Notes under the pieces: model-generated
Databases searched by the model: none
What the model was told of the DNA's origin: nothing
What the model saw: the letters and a program-made list of their open reading frames with translations, nothing else
Assembly: GCF_004103755.1 (NCBI RefSeq)
Contig: NZ_CP035283.1
Span: 3,100,001-3,164,000, forward strand
Direction of reading: 5' to 3'
Source of the DNA: Caproiciproducens sp. NJN-50
GTDB lineage: Bacteria; Bacillota; Clostridia; Oscillospirales; Acutalibacteraceae
Length of the DNA stretch: 64,000 nucleotides
Made by a program: the position numbers and the translations under genes
In this document: positions 43,948 to 51,992 of the stretch, in pieces
Position numbering within the stretch: the first letter of the stretch is position 1
How the letters are laid out: each line of letters opens with the position of its first letter

Positions 43948-43961
43948 GCGCACAAAAAACC

Positions 43962-43998
43962 GCCCCGGCACGTGGAAAATGTGCCGGGGCGCCTATTA
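43962..43998. terminator. Terminator between convergent genes
   Basis: GCCCCGGCAC (43962-43971) pairs with GTGCCGGGGC (43981-43990). GGTTTTTTG follows on the minus strand, and GCCTATTATTTTG on the plus strand. Confidence 0.88.
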
Positions 43999-44006
43999 TT
44001 TTGTTT

Positions 44007-44558
44007 TCAGCCGAGCTCCGGGTCGTAGTGCGCCCGCTCTCCGCCGATATATTTCGGCCTGGTCCTCGCGCAGACCAGATTCGCCTCTCCGATCTTTTTC
44101 ACATTCAGCCGCACCGGCACCGCGACCGGGCGCAGGTGCATCCCGATCAGCGTGTCGCCGATGTCCATCCCGGCGTTCGCCTGAACGGACTCCACCGCCG
44201 CCGGATGCTGGAAGGCACGGTAGGCCGCCGTGGCGAATGAACCGCCCGCCTTGGGCTGGGGCACCGCGTTGACGATGGGCAGACCGTATTTTTCAGCCGC
44301 TTCCTTCTCCAGGACGATCGCGCGGTTCAGATGCTCGCAGCACTGGGCCGCGAGATAGATCCCTCTGTCCTTCAAAATGGGATAAATCGCGCCGAACACC
44401 GCGTTCGCCGTCTCCTCGCTGGAACCGGAGCCGATCTTCTTCCCGCAGATCTCACTGGAGGAGCATCCGACCACCAGAATGTCGCCCGGCCTCAGCGTAA
44501 CGGCATCCAGAAATTCCGTCACGGCCCCGCGGGCCTGTTCTTCAATTTCGTTCCGCAT
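44007..44558 (-). CDS. DUF436 / TIGR01440 family protein (YwlG-like)
   Basis: About 183 residues. Conserved segments are VVGCSSSEICGKKIGSGSSEE, AAQCCEHLNRAIVLE, and VPQPKAGGSFATAAY. The family has a known fold but no established reaction. GGAGG is placed for ATG 44558. It is probably transcribed on its own, 96 bp after the ComFB gene. Confidence 0.88.
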   Translation of the reverse strand: MRNEIEEQARGAVTEFLDAVTLRPGDILVVGCSSSEICGKKIGSGSSEETANAVFGAIYPILKDRGIYLAAQCCEHLNRAIVLEKEAAEKYGLPIVNAVPQPKAGGSFATAAYRAFQHPAAVESVQANAGMDIGDTLIGMHLRPVAVPVRLNVKKIGEANLVCARTRPKYIGGERAHYDPELG

Positions 44559-44654
44559 TGCAAAAACCTCCGTTCGCAATCGAAATCACTGTTACAATAC
44601 TATCATACCCCAAGGCCGCGCGAAATGCGCTCCCGGGGGAAAATAAAACGGTTA

Positions 44655-45128
44655 TCAGTGCCTGGGCTTCGCCCGCACCCGGATGGTCGCCTGAATCATC
44701 GCCGTAACGACCTGTGCGTTGGTCTGGGCGTCGATATCCGGCGGGACCTGGCCGCTGGAAAGCACCATGTACTTCGGCGGCAGCTTGTTGAGCGCCATTG
44801 CCACAATATCCTTTTTGCACCGGTCGCAGCGGCAGCACTGGAACCTCGACAGAACCGAATCCAGCTTGCTCAGAACGATCCCTTCCATAATGTTGACCAC
44901 TTCCGTCTGGCGGCTGTCCAGCGAGGGAACGCTGATCTTATGGGGCTCCGGCGTGCGGTGCCGCACGGGCGTTTCGCGTTCGGAAGCTTCGCCGGCATCC
45001 GTCCCCTGCGCTGCGGCCGCCTCATTGACCGGTTCGGTTTCCTCCATGGGCTGCCTCTGCTTCGACTGGGACGGCATCAGCTTTTTATACATCAGTTCCT
45101 TGTCGATCTCTTTTTTCGACCTCGGCAT
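44655..45128 (-). CDS. ComFB-family protein
   Basis: The 157 residues have a charged, probably disordered first half (about 1-70), followed by a ComFB domain: VVNIMEGIVLSKLDSVLSRF, a cysteine knot CCRCDRCKKDIVAMALNKLPPKYM, and a helical end. B. subtilis ComFB is encoded in the competence operon. Some ComFB proteins have been reported to bind cyclic dinucleotides, which I cannot judge here. It lies six bp after a parA-type gene and is surely cotranscribed. Confidence 0.8.
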   Translation of the reverse strand: MPRSKKEIDKELMYKKLMPSQSKQRQPMEETEPVNEAAAAQGTDAGEASERETPVRHRTPEPHKISVPSLDSRQTEVVNIMEGIVLSKLDSVLSRFQCCRCDRCKKDIVAMALNKLPPKYMVLSSGQVPPDIDAQTNAQVVTAMIQATIRVRAKPRH

Positions 45129-45134
45129 GAGCCG

Positions 45135-45896
45135 TCAAACCCCCTTTGCGAGCAGCTCGTCGATCAGTCTGCCGTAGTCCTGCGCGATATGGCTGTGGGA
45201 ATCGTATTCAAACACGTTCTGCTGAAGCGACTGCGCCTCGCTGGCCGAAACACTGCTGCGGATAAAGCTGTCGAACAGCCGGATGTGCAGGTCCTCCGCG
45301 ATCAGTTCCGCCGTTCCGCGGACCTCCCGGCTCAGGCGCGTGCGCGGGTTGTACCGCGTCAGCAGAATCCCCGCGATCGCCAGATTCGGGTTGCAGTATT
45401 TTTTGACGCGTTCCACGGTCTCGTAGAGCTGCGCAATGCCCTGAAGGCTGAAAATATCGGAAAGCATCGGCACGATGATCTGGTCCGACGCGGTAAAGGC
45501 GTTGATGGTCAGGATTCCGAGCGCCGGGGGCGTGTCCAGCAGAATATAATCGTAGAACGGCTGAATCGGCCTGATTGCTTCTTTCAGCAGAAATTCGCGC
45601 CCCGTATTGGTAAATTCCAGCTCGATCCCGCTTAAGAGGATGCTGGAAATAATGATGTCCATGCTGTCCGTTTTCTGGATCGCGTACTGGGTTTTGACCT
45701 CGCCTTTCAGCACGTCGTAAATCGAGGCGCTGGTCTCCGAGTCGGCCCCTACGCTGAACCCGAGATTCCCCTGCGGGTCGAGATCGATCGCCAAAACACG
45801 GTAGCCCCTCTTTTTCAGCCCCGCGGCCAGAGAGCAGGTCGTCGTCGTTTTGCCGACTCCTCCCTTTTGATTGGAAATTGAAATCACCTTGGCCAT
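45135..45896 (-). CDS. ParA/Soj-family ATPase
   Basis: The 253 residues carry the deviant Walker A NQKGGVGKTTTT (Lys11, Lys16), IDLDPQGNLGFSVG and LDTPPALG. It has no N-terminal DNA-binding domain, so it is of Soj or MinD-like size. No parB gene is adjacent, and its neighbour is a ComFB-family gene. AAAGGGG precedes ATG 45896. It may be the chromosomal Soj away from its usual gidB-parB context, or a ParA used to position another cargo. Confidence 0.85.
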   Translation of the reverse strand: MAKVISISNQKGGVGKTTTTCSLAAGLKKRGYRVLAIDLDPQGNLGFSVGADSETSASIYDVLKGEVKTQYAIQKTDSMDIIISSILLSGIELEFTNTGREFLLKEAIRPIQPFYDYILLDTPPALGILTINAFTASDQIIVPMLSDIFSLQGIAQLYETVERVKKYCNPNLAIAGILLTRYNPRTRLSREVRGTAELIAEDLHIRLFDSFIRSSVSASEAQSLQQNVFEYDSHSHIAQDYGRLIDELLAKGV

Positions 45897-45917
45897 TCCG
45901 ATTCCCCTTTCCCGTGA

Positions 45918-45969
45918 TTCGACACGTTTCGAATAATATTATTATATCGTTTCGCCCGCCATATTACAA
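45918..45969 (-). promoter_or_regulatory. Promoter and dyad element of the parA-comFB operon
   Basis: On the minus strand, TTGTAA (45969-45964), 17 bp, TATAAT (45946-45941), then AATAATATTATT across the start point. Between promoter and ATG, TTCGA (45918-45922) and TCGAA (45929-45933) flank CACGTT, an imperfect 16-bp dyad that could be an operator. Confidence 0.65.
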
Positions 45970-45985
45970 GCGTCCCAATAGAAAA

Positions 45986-46010
45986 GCCCCGCCGCAGCGG
46001 CGGAGCCTGT
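45986..46010 (-). terminator. Terminator after the lactate dehydrogenase gene
   Basis: GCTCCGCCGC and GCGGCGGGGC (minus strand) form a stem with a tight loop, followed by TTTTC. Confidence 0.7.
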
Positions 46011-46023
46011 CATCCGGGAAAAT

Positions 46024-46971
46024 TTACATGCTCATCGCAAGTTCAAAGTTCCTGCGCATCGTTTCGCAGGAATCTGCGAAACGTTTCCGTTCCTCCGGCG
46101 TCAGATCAATTTCGACGATCCGTTCCACGCCGCCCGCGCCGAGGACCGCCGGGATGCTGGCGTAGACGTCCTTCTGACCGTACTGTCCCTCCAGCAGGCA
46201 GGAAACCGGAAGGATCTTTTTTTCGTCGTGAAAGATGGTCTTGACGATTTCCGCAAGCGCCGTGCCGATGCCGAATTCCGTCGACTTCTTTCCGTGGAGA
46301 ACGGTCCAGCCGCCTTTTCTGGCCGCCTCCGCCACTTCGTTCAGGTCCAGTTTTCCATAGGTCTCCGGATCCCGTTTCATCAGGTCGAAAAGCGGGATCC
46401 CCGCGACGGCCGCGTTCGACCACGGCACCATCTGGGACTCCCCGTGTTCGCCCATCACATAGGCGTGAATGGACTTCTGGTCCAGACCCGTGCGCTCTGA
46501 AAGCTCTCTGCGCAGGCGGGCGGAATCCAGCGTCGTGCTGGTCGAGATCACGCGCTTCGCGGGAAAGCCGGTGTGCGCCTGCAGATAGTGCGCGATCACG
46601 TCGGCCGGGTTCGAGATGCTGACGAGCATCCCCGAAAAGCCGGAATCCCTCATCGGGCCGACGATGGTTTTCATCTCTTTGATGGTCGCGCCGAGGGTAT
46701 CCATTCTGGTCTGTTTCCCGTCCGGCAGCGGACCCGCGGCCATGACGCAAATGTCCGCGTCCGAAAGCTCGTCGTAGCCGCCCGCACGCACGTTGACGTG
46801 GTGCGGGAGATATACCGTCGCGTCCGCAAGGTCCATCGCCTGGGCGACGGCCTTGTCTTTGTCCGTATCGATATACACAAGCTCGTCGCAGACTCCCTGC
46901 GTAATCAGGCTGAAGCCGCAGTGCGACCCCACGTGCCCCGCCCCAATGACCACAATTTTCCTTGTTTTCAT
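46024..46971 (-). CDS. L-lactate dehydrogenase-family NAD-dependent enzyme
   Basis: The 315 residues carry the NAD motif GAGHVGS, SISNPADVIAHY, DSARLRREL and the catalytic His in MGEHGESQ. In the specificity loop (AAGPLPDGKQTR) the position that is Gln in lactate and Arg in malate dehydrogenases appears to be Pro, so the keto-acid substrate is uncertain. AGGAGG precedes ATG 46971. It is last in a likely mutY-eamA-ldh transcript, with an intrinsic terminator after it. Confidence 0.87.
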   Translation of the reverse strand: MKTRKIVVIGAGHVGSHCGFSLITQGVCDELVYIDTDKDKAVAQAMDLADATVYLPHHVNVRAGGYDELSDADICVMAAGPLPDGKQTRMDTLGATIKEMKTIVGPMRDSGFSGMLVSISNPADVIAHYLQAHTGFPAKRVISTSTTLDSARLRRELSERTGLDQKSIHAYVMGEHGESQMVPWSNAAVAGIPLFDLMKRDPETYGKLDLNEVAEAARKGGWTVLHGKKSTEFGIGTALAEIVKTIFHDEKKILPVSCLLEGQYGQKDVYASIPAVLGAGGVERIVEIDLTPEERKRFADSCETMRRNFELAMSM

Positions 46972-46996
46972 CCTGCCGACCTCCTGAAAGTATATT

Positions 46997-47863
46997 TTAT
47001 GTACCGGAATGCGAAGCGACGAAATGGTCGCGCCACACGCACCACCCGGTGACAGATATCAGCACCACGGCCCCGCCGAACAGCGCATACGGCCCCGGCG
47101 CCTCCCCATAGCACAGAAAAACCCAGACCGGGTTCAAAAGCGGCTCCAGCGCGCCGATGAGCGAACAGGCGAGCGGCGGGCAGTTCTTCAGGGCCAGCCC
47201 GTAAAGAATATAGGGCACGCCGAGCTGAACGATCCCAAGGACCAGAATCCCGGCAACGCATCTCACCGAAAGCTCGGGCGGAAAGAAAAACGCCACGGGC
47301 AGACCGACCACGGCCGTGGCGAGATGCGCGAACAGAATGCCGCTCATGCGCGAATCCATGTCCGCCCAGGCGGACACAAGATAATTGATCGCCACCAGCA
47401 CGCCGGAAAACAGCGCGATGCCGTTGCCAAGCAAGCCGCCGAACGTCAGGCGGCCGAGGAAAAACATCGCGATGCCGCACATGGTCCCCGCGACCGCGAC
47501 CACATCCGCGCGGTGAAACCGCTGTTTGAGGAAAACAGCGGAAAAAACGACGATGAAAGCGGGAGCAGAATATTGCAGCACGATCGCGTTCGCGGCCGTC
47601 GTGAGCTTGTTCGCCACGACAAAGGAGAACATCAGCCCGCACATGGTGATGCAGCTCAGCATGGAGTAGCGGTCGACCCGGATCCGGATTCCGACGTACC
47701 GGATATAAAGAAAAATGACCCCCGCGGCCAGCAGACTTCGGGAGGCCGATATCACAACCGGATTCCATGGAAGCAGCTTGATCAGCGCTCCTGAGAAGCT
47801 CCAGAGCACCGCGCTCCCCATCATCAGAAAAACAGACTGCCTCCGGGCATTTGACAACACCAT
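46997..47863 (-). CDS. DMT-superfamily transporter, EamA type
   Basis: The 288 residues form ten membrane helices in two similar halves (EamA repeats), with SAVLWSFSGALIKLLP in the first and the helix containing GALEPLLNPVWVFLCYGE in the second. Family members export amino acids or other metabolites. AAAGGGAG lies upstream of ATG 47863. It is 48 bp after mutY and 25 bp before the lactate dehydrogenase gene. Confidence 0.88.
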   Translation of the reverse strand: MVLSNARRQSVFLMMGSAVLWSFSGALIKLLPWNPVVISASRSLLAAGVIFLYIRYVGIRIRVDRYSMLSCITMCGLMFSFVVANKLTTAANAIVLQYSAPAFIVVFSAVFLKQRFHRADVVAVAGTMCGIAMFFLGRLTFGGLLGNGIALFSGVLVAINYLVSAWADMDSRMSGILFAHLATAVVGLPVAFFFPPELSVRCVAGILVLGIVQLGVPYILYGLALKNCPPLACSLIGALEPLLNPVWVFLCYGEAPGPYALFGGAVVLISVTGWCVWRDHFVASHSGT

Positions 47864-47911
47864 CCGGCGATTCTCCCTTTTTCAACAGCAATGCGATCAA
47901 TCTGGTCCATT

Positions 47912-48964
47912 TTAGCACAGTTCTCCCCGGGACTTCAAGATGCGCAGGAAATTTTTGTAGGCGGAGGGTACGGCGCACCGGGCGCTCAGGTCCTCGGGAC
48001 CCGCCCAGAAGAAGCCGTCCGCCCGCTCCTTCGTGTGGGCAAGGTATCCCGCCATGTGCCACTCCACATGGGTGAAAACATGTTTCGCCCCGGGCAGGGG
48101 CTCCGCTTCCGCCTCCGGAAAGCCCCATTCGTCCAGGGTCCGGCGCGCCTCCCCGGCCGAAAGCGTCCCCGGCACGCAGGGAAACTCCCACATGCCCGCC
48201 AGCAGACCGGTCTCCGGGCGTTTCCGAAGCGCCGCTTTTCCTCCGCACAGGATCAGAAACACCGTTTTTTTCTCCTCCCGGCGCGCGGGTTTCGGGGAAA
48301 CGACCGGGAGCGACGCGGCCTGCCCCGTTTTCAGGCCTTCGCACAGCGCGGAGAGGGGACAGCCCGCGCACAGCGGCGCGCCGTTCGGCAGGCAGACCGT
48401 CGCGCCGAGCTCCATCAGCGCCTGGGTGAAATCCCCGCTGCGCCCGGCGGGATAAACGCCGCGCAGCTTCTCCGCCGCGCCCCGCTTCACGGCGGCGCCG
48501 CGGATATCCCTTCCGTCCGCGGTCAGGCGCGCAAGCACCCGCAGCACGTTGCCGTCCACGGCGGGCTCCGGCCTGCCGTAGGCGATGGAAGAAATCGCGC
48601 CCGCGGTGTACTCACCGATTCCGGGCAGCTTGAGAAGCTCCTTCGGATCGCTTGGAAGGACTCCGCCGTATTGCTCCAGGACCGCCCGCGCCGCCTTTTG
48701 CAGATTCCGCGCCCGGCTGTAATACCCAAGTCCCTCCCAGAGCTTCAGGAGCCGGTCTTCGGATACTTCGGCCAGCGCGCGCAGATCGGGCAATTCGCGG
48801 ACAAACCTCTCAAAATAGGGCCTGACCGCCTCCACGCGCGTCTGCTGGAGCATGATTTCAGAGACCCACACGCGGTAAGGCGTCGGGTTGTCCCGCCAAG
48901 GCAGGCTTCTTGCGTTTTCGCCGTACCATCCGAGCAGCGGCTCCGTGATTTTTGAAAGTTCCAT
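47912..48964 (-). CDS. mutY: Adenine DNA glycosylase
   Basis: It removes adenine opposite 8-oxoguanine. About 350 residues: SEIMLQQTRVEAV with the catalytic Glu, helix-hairpin-helix LPGIGEYTAGAI, catalytic Asp in AVDGNVLRVLAR, and a cluster-loop spacing Cys-x7-Cys-x2-Cys-x5-Cys (one residue more than in E. coli). A C-terminal NUDIX-like domain recognises 8-oxoG. The frame extends to 49099, but AAGGGA fits ATG 48964 and the conserved region begins there. Confidence 0.92.
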   Translation of the reverse strand: MELSKITEPLLGWYGENARSLPWRDNPTPYRVWVSEIMLQQTRVEAVRPYFERFVRELPDLRALAEVSEDRLLKLWEGLGYYSRARNLQKAARAVLEQYGGVLPSDPKELLKLPGIGEYTAGAISSIAYGRPEPAVDGNVLRVLARLTADGRDIRGAAVKRGAAEKLRGVYPAGRSGDFTQALMELGATVCLPNGAPLCAGCPLSALCEGLKTGQAASLPVVSPKPARREEKKTVFLILCGGKAALRKRPETGLLAGMWEFPCVPGTLSAGEARRTLDEWGFPEAEAEPLPGAKHVFTHVEWHMAGYLAHTKERADGFFWAGPEDLSARCAVPSAYKNFLRILKSRGELC

Positions 48965-49052
48965 CTTTTTCTTTCCCTTCGCCGGACAGGATTCCATCTT
49001 CATGATACCACGCCCCGCAAAAAATTGCTTCCGGAAAAGCCGCATAAAAAAA

Positions 49053-49092
49053 TCGGGGAAAACCGAAACCGGCTCTTCTCCCCGAAATTTTA
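49053..49092 (-). terminator. Terminator after trxA
   Basis: On the minus strand TCGGGGA (49085-49079) pairs with TCCCCGA (49059-49053), with inner CCGG pairing, followed by TTTTTTT. Confidence 0.85.
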
Positions 49093-49115
49093 TTTTCACA
49101 ACCGCTCCGCCCGGT

Positions 49116-49427
49116 TCAGGTGCCGATCATTTCCAGGATGGCCTTCTTGCTCCGCAGCCCGACGGACCGGGCGGCCACCTTTTTATCTTTCAGCAGGACC
49201 AGCGTCGGAATGCTCATGATGCCGAACTGCTCCGCAAGCTCCGGCTCGCTGTCGATATCGACCTTTCCGACACGCACCTTTTTCGCGGTCTCTTTCGCCA
49301 CCTCGTCGACGATCGGGGCCGCCATGCGGCACGGTCCGCACCAGGGGGCCCAGAAATCGATCAACACCGGTTTGCCTGAATTCAGGACCTTGTGAATATT
49401 CTTTTTCGTAATGGTCATCGCCGCCAT
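49116..49427 (-). CDS. trxA: Thioredoxin
   Basis: The 103 residues carry FWAPWCGPC with redox cysteines 30 and 33, the cis-proline segment SIPTLVLL and the usual length. GGAGAG precedes ATG 49427. It has its own promoter with an operator shared with the reductase and ccdA genes, and an intrinsic terminator. It reduces disulfides in the cytosol and probably receives electrons from the reductase encoded upstream. Confidence 0.95.
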   Translation of the reverse strand: MAAMTITKKNIHKVLNSGKPVLIDFWAPWCGPCRMAAPIVDEVAKETAKKVRVGKVDIDSEPELAEQFGIMSIPTLVLLKDKKVAARSVGLRSKKAILEMIGT

Positions 49428-49468
49428 TGTTCTCTCTCCTTTTTGGCATTTGATTTCAGTTCTGCTGT

Positions 49469-49509
49469 ATTGTATGAAGGAGAGGGAAAAAGTTCCGTAA
49501 CATTGTCAC
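49469..49509 (-). promoter_or_regulatory. trxA promoter: -10 box with shared operator, no -35 box
   Basis: On the minus strand the -10 is TACAAT (49474-49469). The operator GTAACATTGTCAC (plus strand 49497-49509) is centred at 49503, 29 bp from the -10 edge, which places it near -41. There is no TTGACA-like -35 box. Confidence 0.65.
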
Positions 49510-49667
49510 ATATGAAAAATAATGCGATAACGCGCCCGCAGTGAGAGCAATTTCCTCCGTCCCGACGGGCTTTCCGGAAAGCTGTGACAGAGCGCTCCCG
49601 ATGGGAATGATACGCTTATAACCGGAAAAAGTCCTTTGTCATGGCCGCCGCAGGCGCGAAAGACGTT

Positions 49668-50549
49668 TTACATCCGGGCTGAAGGTGCGGCGGCACGCTG
49701 CCGGAACTCCCTGACGATGTCGGTGCCCGCCAGCGCCCCGTCGCACACCGCTTTGGAAATCTGAAGCAATCCGCCGGTGCAGTCTCCCGCCGCGTACAAG
49801 CCCGGCACGTTCGTGCGGCGCTTTTCGTCCACCGCCACCGAAACGCCGTTGACCTGAGCCCCGACCTTCCGCGCGAGATCCGCGCTGCCCGCCACGCCGA
49901 CCGCGACAAACAGGCCGGCTGTTTCAAGCTCCGTTCCGTCTTCGAACCGAATTCTGTGAAGCGTTCCTTCCCCGGTCAGCTTCGCGATCTTCCGGGTCTC
50001 CACCGCCGTTTCCTTCGGAAACGCGGCCTGCGGCTCTTTCCCGTCCGTCAGAATCGTGACGGACGACGCAACCGGAAGCAGCTCCGCCGCCTCGTGCAGC
50101 GCGTAATCGCCGGCGCCCAATACGACGACCGGTTTTTTCCGGTAAAAGAAGCCGTCGCACACGGCGCAGTAGCTGACGCCCTTCCCTTCAAACTCCGTCA
50201 GGCCGGAAATTTTGGGCGTACTGCGGGAAGCCCCCGTCGCCATGACGGCAAACGGCGCGCGATAGGCGCTCCGCTTGGTTGAAATCAGGAATTCCCCGTC
50301 CCAGGAGAGGCCGACCACCTCATCCGTCACAATCCGCGCGCCGAGGCGTTTTGCCTGCGCGATCCCGTTTTCCAAAAGCCGCCGCCCGGAAACCGGTTCG
50401 GCAAACCCGTAATAATTTTCGATCCTGTCCGACTTTTCCAGCGCGCCCGCCCCGGAGGCGAGGATCGTCGTGGAAAGCCCTGCGCGTACCGTATACAGTG
50501 CGGCGGAAACTCCGGCGGGGCCGCCTCCCATGATAATCACGTCAGGCAT
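49668..50549 (-). CDS. trxB: Thioredoxin reductase-like flavoprotein lacking the NADPH 2'-phosphate motif
   Basis: The 293 residues carry FAD motif MGGGPAGVSAA, redox CAVC (Cys128, Cys131), a second dinucleotide fold VLGAGDYALHEAAELL, and AAGDCTGG near the end. After the second fold, NADPH-dependent enzymes have HRRxxxR; here it is LTDGKEPQAAF. This suggests another electron donor, as in ferredoxin-dependent flavin thioredoxin reductases of Clostridia, or NADH. ATG 50549 follows GGAGG; the longer frame is not needed. Next to trxA. Confidence 0.85.
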   Translation of the reverse strand: MPDVIIMGGGPAGVSAALYTVRAGLSTTILASGAGALEKSDRIENYYGFAEPVSGRRLLENGIAQAKRLGARIVTDEVVGLSWDGEFLISTKRSAYRAPFAVMATGASRSTPKISGLTEFEGKGVSYCAVCDGFFYRKKPVVVLGAGDYALHEAAELLPVASSVTILTDGKEPQAAFPKETAVETRKIAKLTGEGTLHRIRFEDGTELETAGLFVAVGVAGSADLARKVGAQVNGVSVAVDEKRRTNVPGLYAAGDCTGGLLQISKAVCDGALAGTDIVREFRQRAAAPSARM

Positions 50550-50577
50550 GACTGTTCCTCCGATCTTTTTACTGTCT

Positions 50578-50618
50578 ATCATAGTTCTCTTTATCCGTTC
50601 CTTCCGTGACGCCGTCAC
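50578..50618 (-). promoter_or_regulatory. trxB promoter: -10 box with shared operator, no -35 box
   Basis: On the minus strand the -10 is TATGAT (50583-50578). The perfect dyad GTGACGCCGTCAC (50606-50618) is centred at 50612, 29 bp from the -10 edge. No -35 box is recognisable. Confidence 0.68.
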
Positions 50619-50646
50619 AAAGTTAAAGTTAAATTTTTAACTCTGT

Positions 50647-50687
50647 GTGATTTTGTCACGGAAAAAATAAGATGCTGCGATTATTAT
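50647..50687 (+). promoter_or_regulatory. ccdA promoter: -10 box with shared operator, no -35 box
   Basis: GTGATTTTGTCAC (50647-50659) is centred at 50653. The -10 TATTAT begins at 50682, again 29 bp away. No -35 box is recognisable. Confidence 0.66.
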
Positions 50688-50728
50688 ATACTCGTAATTA
50701 AAAAAAGGAAAGGCAGGAGAAATTTTGT

Positions 50729-51382
50729 ATGGAATATTTGATTTCCTTTCTCGAAGGCTTTGTCACCTTCATTTCCCCCTGCCTGCTTCCCATGCTGCCC
50801 GCCTACGCGTCCTTCTTCGCCGGGCAGGACTCTTCCTCCAAACAAACGGCGCTGAAAAACGCGCTCGGGTTTGCCGCCGGATTCACCTCCGTCTTTCTTG
50901 CGCTCGGCGCGTTCGCCGGAACGTTCGGCGCGGCGGTCCGCCAGCACTCCCGAGCGGTCGGATGGATCGCCGGGGCCGTGATGATCCTGTTTGGCCTTCA
51001 TTTCATGGGAGTCCTGAAGATCGGCTTCCTGAACCGCAGCCGCGTTTCAGGGTACCGGCCGGAGCAGCTCGGATTTTTCCGCTGCGCATTGTTCGGGGCC
51101 GCGTTTTCCATCGGATGGACGCCCTGCGTCGGCGCGTTTCTCGGCTCCGCGCTGATGCTCGCGGCGGCGGGCGGCGCAAGCGCGCAGGGCATTGCCCTGC
51201 TGTTCGCGTATTCGGCGGGACTCGGCATCCCGTTTGTGGCCGCCGCCCTGCTCATCGACCGGCTGAAGCGTTCGTTCGACTGGATCAAGCGCCATTACCG
51301 GGCCGTGACGGCGGCTTCCGGAGTCCTTTTGGTCCTTGTGGGAATTCTGACCGCGGCGGGCCTGCTGGTCCCGCTGTCCTGA
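50729..51382 (+). CDS. ccdA: CcdA-type thiol-disulfide membrane transporter
   Basis: The 217 residues form six membrane helices with the conserved cysteines in FISPCLLPMLP and GWTPCVGAFLG. It passes reducing equivalents from cytosolic thioredoxin to the outside of the membrane. AGGAG precedes ATG 50729. The downstream TlpA-like protein is the likely extracytoplasmic acceptor; trxA and the reductase encoded divergently are the likely donors. Confidence 0.93.
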   Translation: MEYLISFLEGFVTFISPCLLPMLPAYASFFAGQDSSSKQTALKNALGFAAGFTSVFLALGAFAGTFGAAVRQHSRAVGWIAGAVMILFGLHFMGVLKIGFLNRSRVSGYRPEQLGFFRCALFGAAFSIGWTPCVGAFLGSALMLAAAGGASAQGIALLFAYSAGLGIPFVAAALLIDRLKRSFDWIKRHYRAVTAASGVLLVLVGILTAAGLLVPLS

Positions 51383-51394
51383 GGAGGGAGAGCC

Positions 51395-51967
51395 ATGAAC
51401 AGAAAGCTGAAAACACTCCTGCTGACCGCGGCTTTTGCCGCTGCTCTCGCTGCGGCCTACTTTGCCTACACCGGGCTTTCCGCCCGATACCGGCCTGAAA
51501 CGCAGCTTCCCGGCACGGATTCCCAGGCGGCTTCTTCCGCCACGGCGGCCCCGGACTTCACCGTGTACGACGCGGGCGGAAAAGCCGTCCGCCTGTCGGA
51601 TTTCCGGGGAAAACCGGTCGTTCTCAACTTCTGGGCAAGCTGGTGCTACTACTGCAAACAGGAGATGCCCGAATTCAATGAAGTTTACGGAGAGGAAAAA
51701 GGCAACGTGCAATTCCTCTTTGTAGACTGGACCGACGGGCGGCAGGAAACTCAGGAAAAAGGCGAGGCATTTTTAAAAGAGAACGGCTACCTCTTCCCCG
51801 CCTATTTCGACCTGGACCAGGACGCGGTGTCCGCTTACGGGCTGACGGGCATCCCGGCGACCGTTTTCATCCGGGCGGACGGGACGGTCGCCGGAGGGCA
51901 GTCGGGCGCCATGGACAAGGACACGCTGAAAAAAGGGATCGAACTGATCCGGGACGACAAATCCTAA
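51395..51967 (+). CDS. Membrane-anchored TlpA/ResA-like thioredoxin
   Basis: The 190 residues have an N-terminal hydrophobic anchor (about 7-27), a linker, then a thioredoxin fold with WCYYC (Cys84, Cys87), FVDWTDG and the cis-Pro GIPATVFI. It faces outward and likely receives electrons from CcdA, 12 bp upstream. The CYYC active site differs from the CEPC/CPPC of known ResA proteins. Function could be cytochrome maturation, sporulation-related reduction or general disulfide repair. Confidence 0.9.
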   Translation: MNRKLKTLLLTAAFAAALAAAYFAYTGLSARYRPETQLPGTDSQAASSATAAPDFTVYDAGGKAVRLSDFRGKPVVLNFWASWCYYCKQEMPEFNEVYGEEKGNVQFLFVDWTDGRQETQEKGEAFLKENGYLFPAYFDLDQDAVSAYGLTGIPATVFIRADGTVAGGQSGAMDKDTLKKGIELIRDDKS

Positions 51968-51992
51968 AATCACACGAAAGGGGTATTCAGAT

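Noticed and set aside
45918..45933. parS-like centromere site beside parA
   Set aside because: The dyad has a CACGT core but matches the Bacillus parS consensus poorly, and there is no parB. It is better described as a possible operator.
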